A DNA stretch of 64,000 nucleotides from Ferruginibacter sp. (GTDB lineage: Bacteria > Bacteroidota > Bacteroidia > Chitinophagales > Chitinophagaceae), in the NCBI GenBank assembly GCA_019638575.1, contig JAHBTN010000005.1:124001-188000 (forward strand), given 5' to 3'. Within the stretch, counting starts at the first letter, position 1; every line of letters begins with the position of its first letter. Below, piece by piece: positions 41,975-52,464 of the stretch. Under the pieces are notes generated by a model. That model saw only the letters and a list, made by a program, of their open reading frames with translations. It was not told the DNA's origin and ran no database searches. A program made the position numbers and the translations under genes.

Positions 41975-44900
41975 TTAGAAATTAAGACGTAATCCAAGGT
42001 TCATCTTCCAGGTATTACCAACAGTAACATTACTTGTGTAAGTGCTTGTTGGTAATGCACCGCTAACAAGGTTCATCCTGTAAGTGGCAGGCGTAGTAGC
42101 TGTTGGAGCCGAAGCTACAGCTAATATAGCGCCATTGTTATAAGTTGTTCTTTTAGTAACTCCCCAATTGCTATTAAGCAGGTTGGTAAAGTTTTCAATT
42201 TCCATGCTGAATTGCAAACTATAATTCCTGTGTTTGGTTAAAGGAAGTATATCCTGCAATAACCTGAAATCAACATTGCTGAACCAAGGCATTTTAGCGC
42301 CGTTTCTTTCTGCAATCTGTCCTTTGTGAGACCTTAAATATTTATCCTGGTCAATATAAGCAAAGAAAGCAGCACTTTGTTGTGCAGGAGTAAAGGCACC
42401 ATTTGTTACAAAAGTAATTTCAGATGGGTCTTTAGGAATATATATTAAGTCGCTCGAAATTCCATCCTGGTTGTAGTCGTTTGAATACCTGTAACTGAAT
42501 CTTGACTGCTCATAACCCATATAAACTAATGATAGGGTTGTGCTAAAATATTTAAGCCAGTTAATTTTGTATGAAGCATAAGCTATAACACGGTTAGGTG
42601 TACCATAATCGCTGTAAGCAAGATCTAAATCATTATTGCCTCTTACACTTTGGATATTGCTCCATGCACTTGAAGCTTGTGAACCAGGGTTACCACTCAC
42701 ATCAAATGATTCTGTGTGTGTATAAGCCACAGAGAAATCCCAGTTTTTATTAAACCTTTTTGAAATTTGAGCTGTGATGATACCGGCACCGCCACGGCTT
42801 GTATTGGTTAACACCATTGCTTCAGAGATAGTAGGGTTTATCCTCCTGGTTGCACTGCTGTTGCCAAATAATGGGCGTGGGCCTGGGCCAAATGTAGTAC
42901 CAATAGGTGCTTTTTGATTGGCATTATATTGCATCAATGCGTTGATGTCTTTGTTTACAATACCTTCTAATGTTATTGTCCAGTCGTTTCCTAATTTTTT
43001 ATCTACTGCTGCACTTACCCTTAACACCTGCGGCATTTTAAATTTAGGATCTACTACTGCAATAGAACCAGGCGATGAAGTTCCCGGAGTAGATGGGAAA
43101 TTACCAACATAAGCCATTGGGTCAGGATTAAACAGGTAGCCTGGTAAACCTGAAGGATTTACAACATCAACAGTGTTTTGTATTACACCACTGTTAGATG
43201 GTTGGTTGGTAAACCATACAAACGGGAATCTTCCGGTAAATACACCCACACCACCACGAATAATCATATTTTTATTACCATAAACATCCCAGTTAAATCC
43301 AATACGTGGGCTGATATATGTTCTTTCTTTTGGCCATTTGCTTACATCTATATTAATAGGGTTACCTCCTAAATCGGCAAATGTTAAGGCTGTAATACCC
43401 GGGTTACCGGTTAATTTATTCTGGAATAAAGGCCTGTCGGCTCTTATTCCAACAGTTAATTTAAAACGGTCGTTAAATTTAATTTCATCCTGGGCATAAA
43501 TACTTGCCTGGCCAAAACTTAATTCAACATAAGGTTTTTGTCCTGCATAAGGATAAGTTAAACCAAATGCAATTGGTGGTGCATTGCTAAGGAAATCGGT
43601 AACAGATGCATAACGGTAATAACTGGTACCGTACCTCATGAACTGATTTTTTACATAAATGTTTTCGTATCCTAAACCAGCAGTAAGCGTATGCTTTCCT
43701 GTATTGTAAGTAACATTATCATTAATAGTGATGGTGTTGTTTTGAACATCATTTTTATAAGAAAAAAGTTCGTAACCGGCACTTATATAAGCATCACCTC
43801 CTGACAGGATGTCGATAAACGGAAACTCGGCAGATTTGCTGCTACGCTTTGGATCGTTGGCTTTTGTATAGGTAGCCAAAAACTGGTTAGATAACTTGTA
43901 ATTAAAGTTACTCTTAAATTCAAGTGCATAAGAAGATAGCACATTGGTATTTGCATAGTTCGAATTTTCGTAACTCATACTATTGCTACTCCACCTGTTA
44001 CTTGAGCTTCTTGGGTTAGGAGCACTATTTCCATTTAAAGTTTGGTCGTCATCAGTTTTAGAATAGCTATAGCGGAAAGATGCTGTATGTTTACTGTTAA
44101 CAACCCAATCTAAACGGCCAAGTATCTTTTTGTTTTTGGTAAAAAAGTTTCCCAGGTTTTCGTATGGGCCTGTTTCGTAACCAAAAGTTGTTCTTAAATA
44201 ATTGCTAACGGCATCTAAGTCTGTAGCCTGTGTTCTTGATTCGTTAGGGTCGCTGGTTGCAGCGCCACGGCGGGCTTTCCATACAAGACCCGGTACATCG
44301 AAATCTATTTTTTCGGCATTTAAAAAGAAGAATAATTTATTTTTTATGATGGGTCCACCAACAAAAGCACCAATTGTTTTTGAAGTAGATTCAGTAACGG
44401 TAGGCACTTTTTGTCCAACTGCTTTTCTGCCTAAAAATCCTTCATTACGGAAACTTCCATAAACGCTTCCCCTGAATTTATTGGTACCTTTTTTAGTAGT
44501 AGCATTAATACCAGCACCGGTAAAATTAGCCTGGCGTACATCAAAAGGGCTTACGTTTACAGAAATCTCGTCAATAGATTCTAAGGAAATTGGTTGTACA
44601 GCGCCTCCGGGTAATGGATTGCTTGATAAACCAAAGTTGTTATTAAAGCTTGAACCGTCAATCTGAATATTATTATACCTTCCGTCTCTACCGGCAAATG
44701 AACTTCCGCCACCTGCTTGTGGAGATAAAGATGCAATATTGGTGATACTGCGGTTGATATTGGGTAACAGGTTTATAACCCTGTTATTGAAGTTGGTAGA
44801 GGTACCGGTTTTAACCGTACGTGCTGTTTGTGTATTAACCACAACTTCTTTTAAAACTGCATCAGATGCTTTTGCGGTAAAATCTAAATTCTCGGTTGTA

Positions 44901-45199
44901 CCTAACTGTAAAATTACATTTGTTCTTTCCGGTATGGTTAGCCCAACAAATGTTACTGTAACAGTATAAGGCCCACCCGGATCGAGGTTTACAATTAGGA
45001 ACCGGCCACCCTTATCAGTTTGTGAAAATTTAGTTGCACCATTATCAGTGTTTACAACTTTTACTGTGGCACCTGCCAACGGAGCCCCTTTATCGTCTTT
45101 TACATTACCGCTAATATTAGCTGTAGTAACCTGCGCATTAATAATTGCAGGAAAAGCAAATAAGGCAATCAAAAACGGGAAAATTTTTCTCATACTCAT
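41975..45199 (-). CDS. Oar-like TonB-dependent outer-membrane receptor
   Basis: A 1074-residue outer-membrane protein. The start is placed at ATG 45199 (MSMRKIFPFLIALFAFPAIINAQ); an upstream ATG at 45217 lies at or before the predicted transcription start. It has an N-terminal carboxypeptidase regulatory-like domain (about 25-110; NISGNVKDDKGAPLAGATVKVV) and a plug domain with RDGRYNNIQIDGSSFNNNFG. A large barrel follows, ending WKMNLGLRLNF. The Oar-type subgroup is often the most abundant outer-membrane protein and moves proteins or peptides across; substrate unknown here. No SusD partner is adjacent. Confidence 0.9.
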   Translation of the reverse strand: MSMRKIFPFLIALFAFPAIINAQVTTANISGNVKDDKGAPLAGATVKVVNTDNGATKFSQTDKGGRFLIVNLDPGGPYTVTVTFVGLTIPERTNVILQLGTTENLDFTAKASDAVLKEVVVNTQTARTVKTGTSTNFNNRVINLLPNINRSITNIASLSPQAGGGSSFAGRDGRYNNIQIDGSSFNNNFGLSSNPLPGGAVQPISLESIDEISVNVSPFDVRQANFTGAGINATTKKGTNKFRGSVYGSFRNEGFLGRKAVGQKVPTVTESTSKTIGAFVGGPIIKNKLFFFLNAEKIDFDVPGLVWKARRGAATSDPNESRTQATDLDAVSNYLRTTFGYETGPYENLGNFFTKNKKILGRLDWVVNSKHTASFRYSYSKTDDDQTLNGNSAPNPRSSSNRWSSNSMSYENSNYANTNVLSSYALEFKSNFNYKLSNQFLATYTKANDPKRSSKSAEFPFIDILSGGDAYISAGYELFSYKNDVQNNTITINDNVTYNTGKHTLTAGLGYENIYVKNQFMRYGTSYYRYASVTDFLSNAPPIAFGLTYPYAGQKPYVELSFGQASIYAQDEIKFNDRFKLTVGIRADRPLFQNKLTGNPGITALTFADLGGNPINIDVSKWPKERTYISPRIGFNWDVYGNKNMIIRGGVGVFTGRFPFVWFTNQPSNSGVIQNTVDVVNPSGLPGYLFNPDPMAYVGNFPSTPGTSSPGSIAVVDPKFKMPQVLRVSAAVDKKLGNDWTITLEGIVNKDINALMQYNANQKAPIGTTFGPGPRPLFGNSSATRRINPTISEAMVLTNTSRGGAGIITAQISKRFNKNWDFSVAYTHTESFDVSGNPGSQASSAWSNIQSVRGNNDLDLAYSDYGTPNRVIAYASYKINWLKYFSTTLSLVYMGYEQSRFSYRYSNDYNQDGISSDLIYIPKDPSEITFVTNGAFTPAQQSAAFFAYIDQDKYLRSHKGQIAERNGAKMPWFSNVDFRLLQDILPLTKHRNYSLQFSMEIENFTNLLNSNWGVTKRTTYNNGAILAVASAPTATTPATYRMNLVSGALPTSTYTSNVTVGNTWKMNLGLRLNF

Positions 45200-45218
45200 A
45201 TTTTTTGTTTTACGCATG

Positions 45219-45251
45219 CAAAGTAAGCGAATTATTGCCGAAAAACGCCAA
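45219..45251 (-). promoter_or_regulatory. Candidate promoter of the Oar-like receptor gene
   Basis: On the minus strand: TTGG (45251-45248), 21-bp spacer, TTACTTTG (45226-45219), one mismatch to TAnnTTTG. Predicted start of transcription is about 45213, upstream of ATG 45199. Confidence 0.4.
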
Positions 45252-45494
45252 CTTTATATTAACAAATTATTAGGCATTATTCATAGTAAAACCATAACTA
45301 TAAAGTATTTCGGAAAATTTTATGTATAATATTGGATGGAGTGATTTGCTAATCATAGATAAAATAAATACAATAAGTAAATATGGAATTTGGGTTATTT
45401 AAAACATTAATTAAGGCCATAATGAATGATGTGGTAGTAATAGCAATATTTAAAAGATTTACTGAACCCGAAAACTACAAACTATAATAGTAGC
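45252..45494. other. Divergent intergenic region between the Oar-like receptor gene and ribBA
   Basis: An AT-rich stretch. It contains no FMN riboswitch (no conserved AGGGxxAxGGTG-type core) and no strong hairpin. A 34-codon frame at 45383-45487 has no supporting feature. Confidence 0.5.
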
Positions 45495-45502
45495 TAACTT
45501 TG
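45495..45502 (+). promoter_or_regulatory. Candidate -7 promoter box of ribBA
   Basis: TAACTTTG matches TAnnTTTG, 18 bp before the ATG at 45520. No TTTG is found at the usual distance. Confidence 0.35.
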
Positions 45503-45519
45503 CAAAATAAATTTAATAT

Positions 45520-46722
45520 ATGTTGGATAGTATTGAAAGCGCCATTGAAGACATTAAAAAAGGAAAACTAATTATAGTGGTAGATGATGAAGACAGGGAA
45601 AACGAAGGTGATTTTATTACCGCAGCCGAAAACGCCACACCCGAAGTGATAAACTTTATGAGCACGCATGGCCGTGGCCTGATATGTACACCAATAACTG
45701 AAGAAAGGTGCCAGGAACTTGACCTGCAACCAATGGTAAACAATAATACATCATTGCACGAAACAGCTTTTACCATTAGTATAGATTTATTGGGCGATGG
45801 CTGTACAACTGGCATATCGGCACATGACAGGTCTAAAACTGTAAAGGCGCTTGTTAATACCAATAGCAAACCCGAAGATTTTGGAAGGCCCGGTCATATA
45901 TTTCCATTGAGGGCTAAAAAAGGTGGTGTACTGCGCCGTGCCGGGCATACCGAAGCTACAATTGATATGTCTCGCCTGGCCGGGTTTGCTCCCGCCGGAG
46001 TACTGGTTGAAATAATGAATGAAGATGGCAGCATGGCAAGATTGCCACAACTAAAAGAGATTGCAAAAAAATTCAACCTTAAATTAATTTCAATAAAAGA
46101 TCTTATTGAATACCGCCTGCAAAAAGAAACCCTGATTAAAGAAGAAGTGAAAGTAAAAATGCCAACCAAATATGGCATGTTTGAACTGATAGCTTTTGAA
46201 CAGGTAAATACCGGTGAAATACATGTGGCTTTAAAAAAAGGCAACTGGAAGAAAGATGAACCTGTTTTAGTGAGGGTGCATAGCAGTTGTATGACGGGGG
46301 ATATTTTAGGGTCGCTCAGGTGTGATTGCGGCGACCAACTACACCATGCTATGCAAATGGTGGAGAAAGCCGGCAAAGGTCTTGTTTTATATATGAACCA
46401 GGAAGGCCGTGGTATTGGATTGCTGAATAAACTTAAAGCATACAAGTTGCAGGAACAGGGCCTGGATACAGTTGAAGCAAATCTTGAACTTGGTTTTGGC
46501 ATGGATGAAAGGGATTACGGTGTAGGTGCACAAATATTGCGTCAACTGGGAGTAAGTAAAATGAAATTGATGACTAACAATCCACGTAAACGTGCTGGTT
46601 TGTTAGGTTATGGATTGGAAGTAGTAGAAAATGTACAGATTGAAATACCTGCAAATCCACACAACGAAAAATATTTAACTACTAAAAGAGATAAACTGGG
46701 CCACGAAATATTAAACGGCTGA
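45520..46722 (+). CDS. ribBA: Bifunctional 3,4-dihydroxy-2-butanone 4-phosphate synthase / GTP cyclohydrolase II
   Basis: Supplies both precursors of riboflavin. The 400 residues split into RibB (about 1-200; [17 protein letters not shown] acidic metal site, [12 protein letters not shown], and [28 protein letters not shown]) and RibA. RibA (about 205-400) has the zinc site [21 protein letters not shown] with three Cys, and [46 protein letters not shown] follows. Both active sites look intact. It is a single gene, apart from the other rib genes, convergent with tamB (1-bp gap). No riboswitch upstream. Confidence 0.96.
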   Translation: MLDSIESAIEDIKKGKLIIVVDDEDRENEGDFITAAENATPEVINFMSTHGRGLICTPITEERCQELDLQPMVNNNTSLHETAFTISIDLLGDGCTTGISAHDRSKTVKALVNTNSKPEDFGRPGHIFPLRAKKGGVLRRAGHTEATIDMSRLAGFAPAGVLVEIMNEDGSMARLPQLKEIAKKFNLKLISIKDLIEYRLQKETLIKEEVKVKMPTKYGMFELIAFEQVNTGEIHVALKKGNWKKDEPVLVRVHSSCMTGDILGSLRCDCGDQLHHAMQMVEKAGKGLVLYMNQEGRGIGLLNKLKAYKLQEQGLDTVEANLELGFGMDERDYGVGAQILRQLGVSKMKLMTNNPRKRAGLLGYGLEVVENVQIEIPANPHNEKYLTTKRDKLGHEILNG

Positions 46723-46723
46723 T

Positions 46724-49700
46724 TCAGGGTAATTGCTTTTTTTTCTTCCTGCGTTCTTCCCGGCGCTGTATTCTTTCTTCTTTTGAGTATTTATCAAAAT
46801 CCCTGCTGTAAGATAACCGTACACCGGTTCTGTTACGCTGTCCCAATGTAGCATCAACCACCGTACGGTTAAAGCCCACAATCCTTAATTTACCATCGGT
46901 ACTTAATAAATATTCTACAGTTATATCCGGTGTAAGCAACACGTTGGTTTGGCGGGCCTGTAAAATATAAGGATTGTTATAATCTATATTGCCACCCAGC
47001 GAAATGATAAGCCTTCCATTCAGGTATGCTTTTTTAAATCCAAAATTTCCTGATGCTTCCAACGCATTTATCAGTTCGGTACTGGTAAGGTTGTAATTTG
47101 AATTGAATGTTATGTATGGTGTGATGGTGGGATCTTTAAAAAGTTTCTGGAACACTTTTGTTAACTGGTTATTTAAAAAGCCCGAAATAACCTGCCCGGC
47201 AGTACCCGATAAAAAGTTTGCAGTAGATGCTCCAAAGCCGCCATTGTTATCATTAATAAATGTATTGAATAAAAGTAATGAAGCTACCTGCCTGTTCTGT
47301 TCATTTTCATCTTTCGAAAACTTTTTCAGGTTCTCGAGCAATACAGGATCCCGGGATGATTCGGTTTGTTTGTTTTCGGGAATTACAAATTCAAAAGCAA
47401 TTTTGGGCGCTTTTAATGTATTGGTCAAATGTGCTACTATATTTAAATCAGATTTTTGCTGAAATTTTCCCCGGCTGGTAGCCAGCGAACTTAAATCAAC
47501 ATTGTGCGCCTGGTACTCTGCATCAATATTTATCTGTGCTTCGTAGGGGTCGCCGTTCCAGGTAATAGAGCCGTTATCAATGCTAAAATATTTCTGTAAA
47601 AAAGTTTGAAAATTAAATTTGTATTCACCGTCAGTAATATCGTATTTGCCCCTGATGGTTAATGGTTCCCTGGTGCCTACGGTTATGTTCAGCAATCCGT
47701 TACCCCGTCCTTTAATAACATCACCGGTGGCTTCATCAAGTATCACATCAATTTTGCAGGCAGGGTTTGCCGTTAGGTTCATGGTTACAAAAAAATTGCT
47801 TTCCTGTTTCCCTTTAAACTCATCTTCCATCCGGGAACCATATTGTATAAAATCTATGTAATCAATCTTCCCATATTCCTGGCTGTTACCTGTAGGTATA
47901 TAAATGTGGCTGCTGTCAACAGGCGATGGCTCACCGGTTATGTTCATACGCATATCACTCATAGGTCCGTTTAAAGTCATCAATGCCTTACCGGTTACTT
48001 TGCCATAAAACTGGCTGTTATCACGGCTTGTTGTATTTAACAACAACATTTTGCCGGTTTCAAAACGTATATTTTCAAAACCAAAATTGCTAAAGAACTG
48101 GTGGTACAGTTTGCCACTGGCTGTGCCGGTATTGTTTAATGTATCTTTAAGTTGTAAAGTTCCAAAATCAATTTCATCAGGGTAAAAATTAATGGTTTCG
48201 TTTGAAAATTTATAAGTGCATTGTGTATATACAACTTTTAACGAACCATCAGTTATATTTAACGGGCCGGTTACATAACGGTTATTGGGCCCGCCAAAAA
48301 TTTTCAGGTCGCTGTTCACATTTCCTGTCATGTTACTAAAAATACCTTTAAGGTAATTGTTTAGTATGCTTATATCAAAACGGTCGGCTTTAAATGTAAA
48401 ATAGCTTTGGTTAGCAGTTGTATCTTTGTAATTGTATCTGCCATCAATTTCAAATTTATTTTTTTCACCTTCAGCTTCTCCTTTGGCAGTAATCTCACCG
48501 GTATTTGTATTTACGCTGCCTTTTACTTTTACTGTTCCTATCTCCGAATTATCTAACCTGAATTCTTCAGCTACGGCATCGTATTCCAAAATTTGTTTTC
48601 CAAATGGGTCACGCAAACGTAAGGTACCCGTCAGGATGCCTTCGAGCCTTGGTTGTTTTAAAAAAAGTTGGGTAAAATCATTTATGTTTACTTTCCTTAG
48701 GTTTGCCAAAAGGTTAGTATGGTCTGTTAGTTCATCAAGTTCGGTTGATATCACAATTTCCTGGTTGCCCTGCATAAATTTTACATTATTGGCTTCAATA
48801 TATGATTTACGCAAAGTGATATGCCCGTCTTTGGCAAGTTCCCATTTTTTATCATTAAGTATAAATGATGATGGCGAAAAATCTATGCTAAAACCATCGG
48901 GATAGGTTTGTACCCGTGCATTTAATTCTGTATTTCCAATTGTTTTGCTGGCGCTTGTTGTAAGGCTGATAGTTGAGATATCATTTTTTGAACTGAACAA
49001 TAACTTGGTGTTAGGTAATCTTAAACTGTCTGATATTTTAATTTCATTTACTGAAATATCAGTAACGAGGCTATCCATATTTCCTGTGGCAGTTAGTGAT
49101 ATGTTATCAAAAACTTTACCATCGTAATTAAACATCGGTACATCGGCTTGTACATTAAATAAATTTTGTGCCATCCTAAGGTTACCCGAAAATTCTGCAT
49201 TATCAAACCCTTTTAACCGGCTATCAAACAAACGAACATATTCATCAACCAGTTTTGTTTTTATATTAAATGAAAAATCCTGGTCGCCAATATTATAAGT
49301 TGGTTTTTTAAAATAAGAAGGGTAGTACCTGTTGAGGAAGACGCTGAATGCATCGGGCAGTTCAAGAATTTTAAATTTTCCGGTGATATTGCCTTCCATT
49401 TCATTGGTGGCTACCTGCAACACTTTGTTGGCATTGCTGTCAATGTACGAGTTAAGCGAAAAATAATCGAACGAGAGTTGGCTGCTGTCGTGCATCAGTT
49501 TTGCATTATACATTTTTGCATTACCCAAAAAATTATCAATGTTATTGCCAACAAAATCAAAGTTCAGCAGGCCCGATAAAATGAAATTATCTTTTGTAAA
49601 ATTTAGTTTTTGCAGGTTGGCATATTGCAGGTCGGCATTAAAATTAAATTTTGATGTATCGCCCAGCAAACTTACTGATCCGTTAAGGTTGTTTATTTTT

Positions 49701-51538
49701 AAATTAGGGTCATTAATATCAAGTTTGCCGGTAAAAAGATGTTTTACAAAGGTTCCGTTTAATGTTATGTTTTTATATTGATAGCCCGAAAACTCAAGAC
49801 TGTACACTTTTCCATCAAAATCGGCATTAAGGCTTTGCAATGTAAGGCCTGTGCCTTTTACTTTCCCATCCAATGCAACCATACCAATTTTGGGGTTATT
49901 AAACAGCCTGCCAATATTAAGTCCTTGCGATGATATCTTTCCGGAATATGTGGCCGGTTTTCCATCGGGTAGTTTCATATTTACATCGGCATTTAAGTTG
50001 CCAATGCTTGTACTTACATTGCCATAGGCTACAAAATCTTTTATAAAACCTGTGAAATTTCCTTTAAACCTGATATTGCCCAGGCTTTGCATTTGCTGTT
50101 TGCCTAACCTGTTTAATGAAGGAACCAGTTTTACCAGGTCGTAATAATTTGTAACCAGGTTGTTCGATTTAAAATCAATGAATGTATTATTGATGTCGGG
50201 CAAGCCTTTCATCGATATATCGCCATTGATGATGGTGTTATCGCTTTTTAATGTAAAATCACGGGCAGCTAAATTATCAATGCTTCCTTTTGCCTGCCCG
50301 TTAAAATGTATAACCCTGTTCCATGATTTTAATTCAGGTGCAAAAAAAGCAATGTCATCGCTGTGTATTGTACTGTTTGTAAACCTGCCTTCCAGTTTTA
50401 CCTTGTGTAAAAAATCGCTCATGTCGGCATTAAAATCATTATACCGCATGGCATAATAATTTCCTATCCTGCTTTTATTGGTTACAATATCCAGGTTGTT
50501 AAACTCCATGATGGATGGCGTAAGTTTCATATCTGCAACAATCTCCTTCACTTCAAACCCGCTTTTTTCTTTTGTAGATAATTTTAAATGGGTAGAGATA
50601 GTGTCTTTATCAAACATCACATTATTTAACTGCCCGTTAATAGCACTGAAAATGATATGTTGCCCGTCGAACCGGTTGGTATAGGGGCTATGTTCCGTTT
50701 CCCTTTCATTGATGAAGCGGCCATCTTGCAAGGTTATTGTTCCTACCGTTATCTTCCAGCCGGCAGCATTCCATTGCAGTTGCGATAAGTTGTTTGCTAC
50801 AGCCGTATCGGGCTGTCGTTTTGGTACCAATGGCCGGTTGCCTGTATAATCATAAATACCAAATATAGGTTCATCCAGTTTTACTTCGTGTATGCTTACC
50901 TGTTTTTTTATAAGGTCAAAATCATCGGCTTTAAGAAAAAGTTTTTTTATTGATGCTCTTAAATCCTGGCCAATCCAACCATCAATTTTATTGAATGTAA
51001 CATTATTGAGTTCAATAGTCTTAAGGTCAATTTGTGTATTGCTTTCTTTTTTTGTGGTTGATTTTGGGGCAGCAAAAAAATCAGCCAAAAACTGGTAGTT
51101 CCATACCGAATCGGTTCTTTTTAAATTAATCACCGCATCTGAAAGGCCAATATATTTAATAACGGGTTTTTGTGTTAAAAAAAACCAATCGGTGATATTT
51201 AATTTCACAACACCAGCATACAGCAATGTATCTTTTTTAAGGTCTTTTATCATTACGCCCTCAACCAGCAGCTTGTTAAAAAAACCAATATCAACATGCT
51301 TAACCGAAACTTCGGTGTTTAATTTTTCGGATAAAACCGATGCTGCTTTTTTCACCATCCAGTTTTGTACTGGCGATAAATGCAGGATGCCCCAACCCGA
51401 AAGCAGTAAAACAAACAAGACTAAAAAGAATGATGTAATGTGCAGCGCTTTTTTAAATACATAACCCCATAATGCTGCCCATGCCAATAATAACAGCCAA
51501 AACAACCAGTTTGAAACAGGAAGAATTTTAAAAAACAA
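46724..51538 (-). CDS. tamB: TamB-type translocation/assembly protein (DUF490, AsmA-like)
   Basis: A very large (about 1604 residues) inner-membrane-anchored protein spanning the periplasm, working with outer-membrane TamA/BamA or in lipid transport. After hydrophobic N-terminal segments, SPVQNWMVKKAASVLSEKLNTEVSVKHVDIGFF (about 55-85) is the family's start motif. Long repetitive beta-strand tracts follow (taco-shell fold). The C-terminal DUF490 domain lies at about 1210-1570 (NITVGTREPLTIRGKYDITDGEYKFNFQTFLQKYF). The tail is very basic. The start is uncertain: TTG 51538 is the only usual codon, but the frame stays open and hydrophobic up to 51613. No tamA gene is adjacent. Confidence 0.88.
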   Translation of the reverse strand: MFFKILPVSNWLFWLLLLAWAALWGYVFKKALHITSFFLVLFVLLLSGWGILHLSPVQNWMVKKAASVLSEKLNTEVSVKHVDIGFFNKLLVEGVMIKDLKKDTLLYAGVVKLNITDWFFLTQKPVIKYIGLSDAVINLKRTDSVWNYQFLADFFAAPKSTTKKESNTQIDLKTIELNNVTFNKIDGWIGQDLRASIKKLFLKADDFDLIKKQVSIHEVKLDEPIFGIYDYTGNRPLVPKRQPDTAVANNLSQLQWNAAGWKITVGTITLQDGRFINERETEHSPYTNRFDGQHIIFSAINGQLNNVMFDKDTISTHLKLSTKEKSGFEVKEIVADMKLTPSIMEFNNLDIVTNKSRIGNYYAMRYNDFNADMSDFLHKVKLEGRFTNSTIHSDDIAFFAPELKSWNRVIHFNGQAKGSIDNLAARDFTLKSDNTIINGDISMKGLPDINNTFIDFKSNNLVTNYYDLVKLVPSLNRLGKQQMQSLGNIRFKGNFTGFIKDFVAYGNVSTSIGNLNADVNMKLPDGKPATYSGKISSQGLNIGRLFNNPKIGMVALDGKVKGTGLTLQSLNADFDGKVYSLEFSGYQYKNITLNGTFVKHLFTGKLDINDPNLKINNLNGSVSLLGDTSKFNFNADLQYANLQKLNFTKDNFILSGLLNFDFVGNNIDNFLGNAKMYNAKLMHDSSQLSFDYFSLNSYIDSNANKVLQVATNEMEGNITGKFKILELPDAFSVFLNRYYPSYFKKPTYNIGDQDFSFNIKTKLVDEYVRLFDSRLKGFDNAEFSGNLRMAQNLFNVQADVPMFNYDGKVFDNISLTATGNMDSLVTDISVNEIKISDSLRLPNTKLLFSSKNDISTISLTTSASKTIGNTELNARVQTYPDGFSIDFSPSSFILNDKKWELAKDGHITLRKSYIEANNVKFMQGNQEIVISTELDELTDHTNLLANLRKVNINDFTQLFLKQPRLEGILTGTLRLRDPFGKQILEYDAVAEEFRLDNSEIGTVKVKGSVNTNTGEITAKGEAEGEKNKFEIDGRYNYKDTTANQSYFTFKADRFDISILNNYLKGIFSNMTGNVNSDLKIFGGPNNRYVTGPLNITDGSLKVVYTQCTYKFSNETINFYPDEIDFGTLQLKDTLNNTGTASGKLYHQFFSNFGFENIRFETGKMLLLNTTSRDNSQFYGKVTGKALMTLNGPMSDMRMNITGEPSPVDSSHIYIPTGNSQEYGKIDYIDFIQYGSRMEDEFKGKQESNFFVTMNLTANPACKIDVILDEATGDVIKGRGNGLLNITVGTREPLTIRGKYDITDGEYKFNFQTFLQKYFSIDNGSITWNGDPYEAQINIDAEYQAHNVDLSSLATSRGKFQQKSDLNIVAHLTNTLKAPKIAFEFVIPENKQTESSRDPVLLENLKKFSKDENEQNRQVASLLLFNTFINDNNGGFGASTANFLSGTAGQVISGFLNNQLTKVFQKLFKDPTITPYITFNSNYNLTSTELINALEASGNFGFKKAYLNGRLIISLGGNIDYNNPYILQARQTNVLLTPDITVEYLLSTDGKLRIVGFNRTVVDATLGQRNRTGVRLSYSRDFDKYSKEERIQRREERRKKKKQLP

Positions 51539-51706
51539 TAAACCAAGTACCAGCCAAAAAAGCAGGATGAGAAAAAACCATTTTAATATGTTGAGTACAA
51601 TACGCAGGATAATCTATTAGATGTAAAAATAATTAATCGACCCAGTAAAGGCAAATCAGGTGCCAAACTTTACCTGTTCTTTACAGGTTATTTTTGAAAA
51701 TGAAAT

Positions 51707-52234
51707 TCATTTTTGAGATTGCATTTGTTTATTAAAAGTATCTGATTTTCCTTTTGCAATGGAAAGCGTTTGCCAGTTTTCGTTTTTTAAAATTTTAGCT
51801 ATGTAAATAATTTGCCCCACATGGCTTGCATAATGTGCCAATTGCCGGTTGATGGCATCAATGGCAGGCATGGCCTCGCCACGTATGTGAATTGTTTTTG
51901 CCAGGTCATCTTCGGTTAGCTGTTCAATAGCATGCAGGCAACAATACCAGCCTTTTTCCCAAATATCAAGCAACTGCTGGTAATTTAATCGAGTCTCAAA
52001 TTCGGCATCCCTGCTTCGCCAGGTTTTTTCGCCATCGGTGGTTAAAAAATCTGTCCAGCGGCTAAGCATATTGCCGGCCATATGTTGTATAATAATGGCA
52101 ATGCTATTGCTTTGTTCATTAGGCTGGTAAAAAAAATCCGGTTCGGTTAGTTGGGCAAAAGTTTTATCGCCAAGTTCTTTATAAGATGCCAGGCGTTTTA
52201 CGGCCGATTGAATATAAATTTCTCCTATTGACAT
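51707..52234 (-). CDS. DinB-like protein (DUF1572)
   Basis: A 175-residue four-helix-bundle protein of the DinB superfamily. Putative metal-binding His residues are in IIIQHMAGNMLSRWTDF (about 48-64) and RQLAHYASHVGQIIYIAKI (about 130-148), and WRSRDAEFE follows the first. In Bacteroidota, DUF1572 proteins are common and have no known reaction. It is only distantly like the one at 9130-9573. It lies 168 bp upstream of the tamB start on the same strand and could be co-transcribed with it. Confidence 0.8.
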   Translation of the reverse strand: MSIGEIYIQSAVKRLASYKELGDKTFAQLTEPDFFYQPNEQSNSIAIIIQHMAGNMLSRWTDFLTTDGEKTWRSRDAEFETRLNYQQLLDIWEKGWYCCLHAIEQLTEDDLAKTIHIRGEAMPAIDAINRQLAHYASHVGQIIYIAKILKNENWQTLSIAKGKSDTFNKQMQSQK

Positions 52235-52464
52235 ATTTGTTTGTTTTTGTTGCGCAATTTTTTAAAATAAATAAACGGTAAAGAAACAGATTCAGCAAGC
52301 TATGATTATCCATACCTAAAAGCACTCATCAACTATTAAAATATGGTAAGATTGAGTTAAAGTATGGTTAATTAATTTTAATGGAATCAGTTTCTATAAA
52401 ACCGTGTTCTTTGTAAAACAAACCGTAACGGAAAATTTTTATTTAAACTGTTTTACTTTATTCT

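Noticed and set aside
45383..45487. 34-codon ORF (MEFGLFKTLIKAIMNDVVV...) upstream of ribBA
   Set aside because: No supporting feature, AT-rich region where short frames arise by chance.
45200..45519. FMN riboswitch expected ahead of ribBA
   Set aside because: No conserved riboswitch core is visible; only a -7-like box at 45495-45502.
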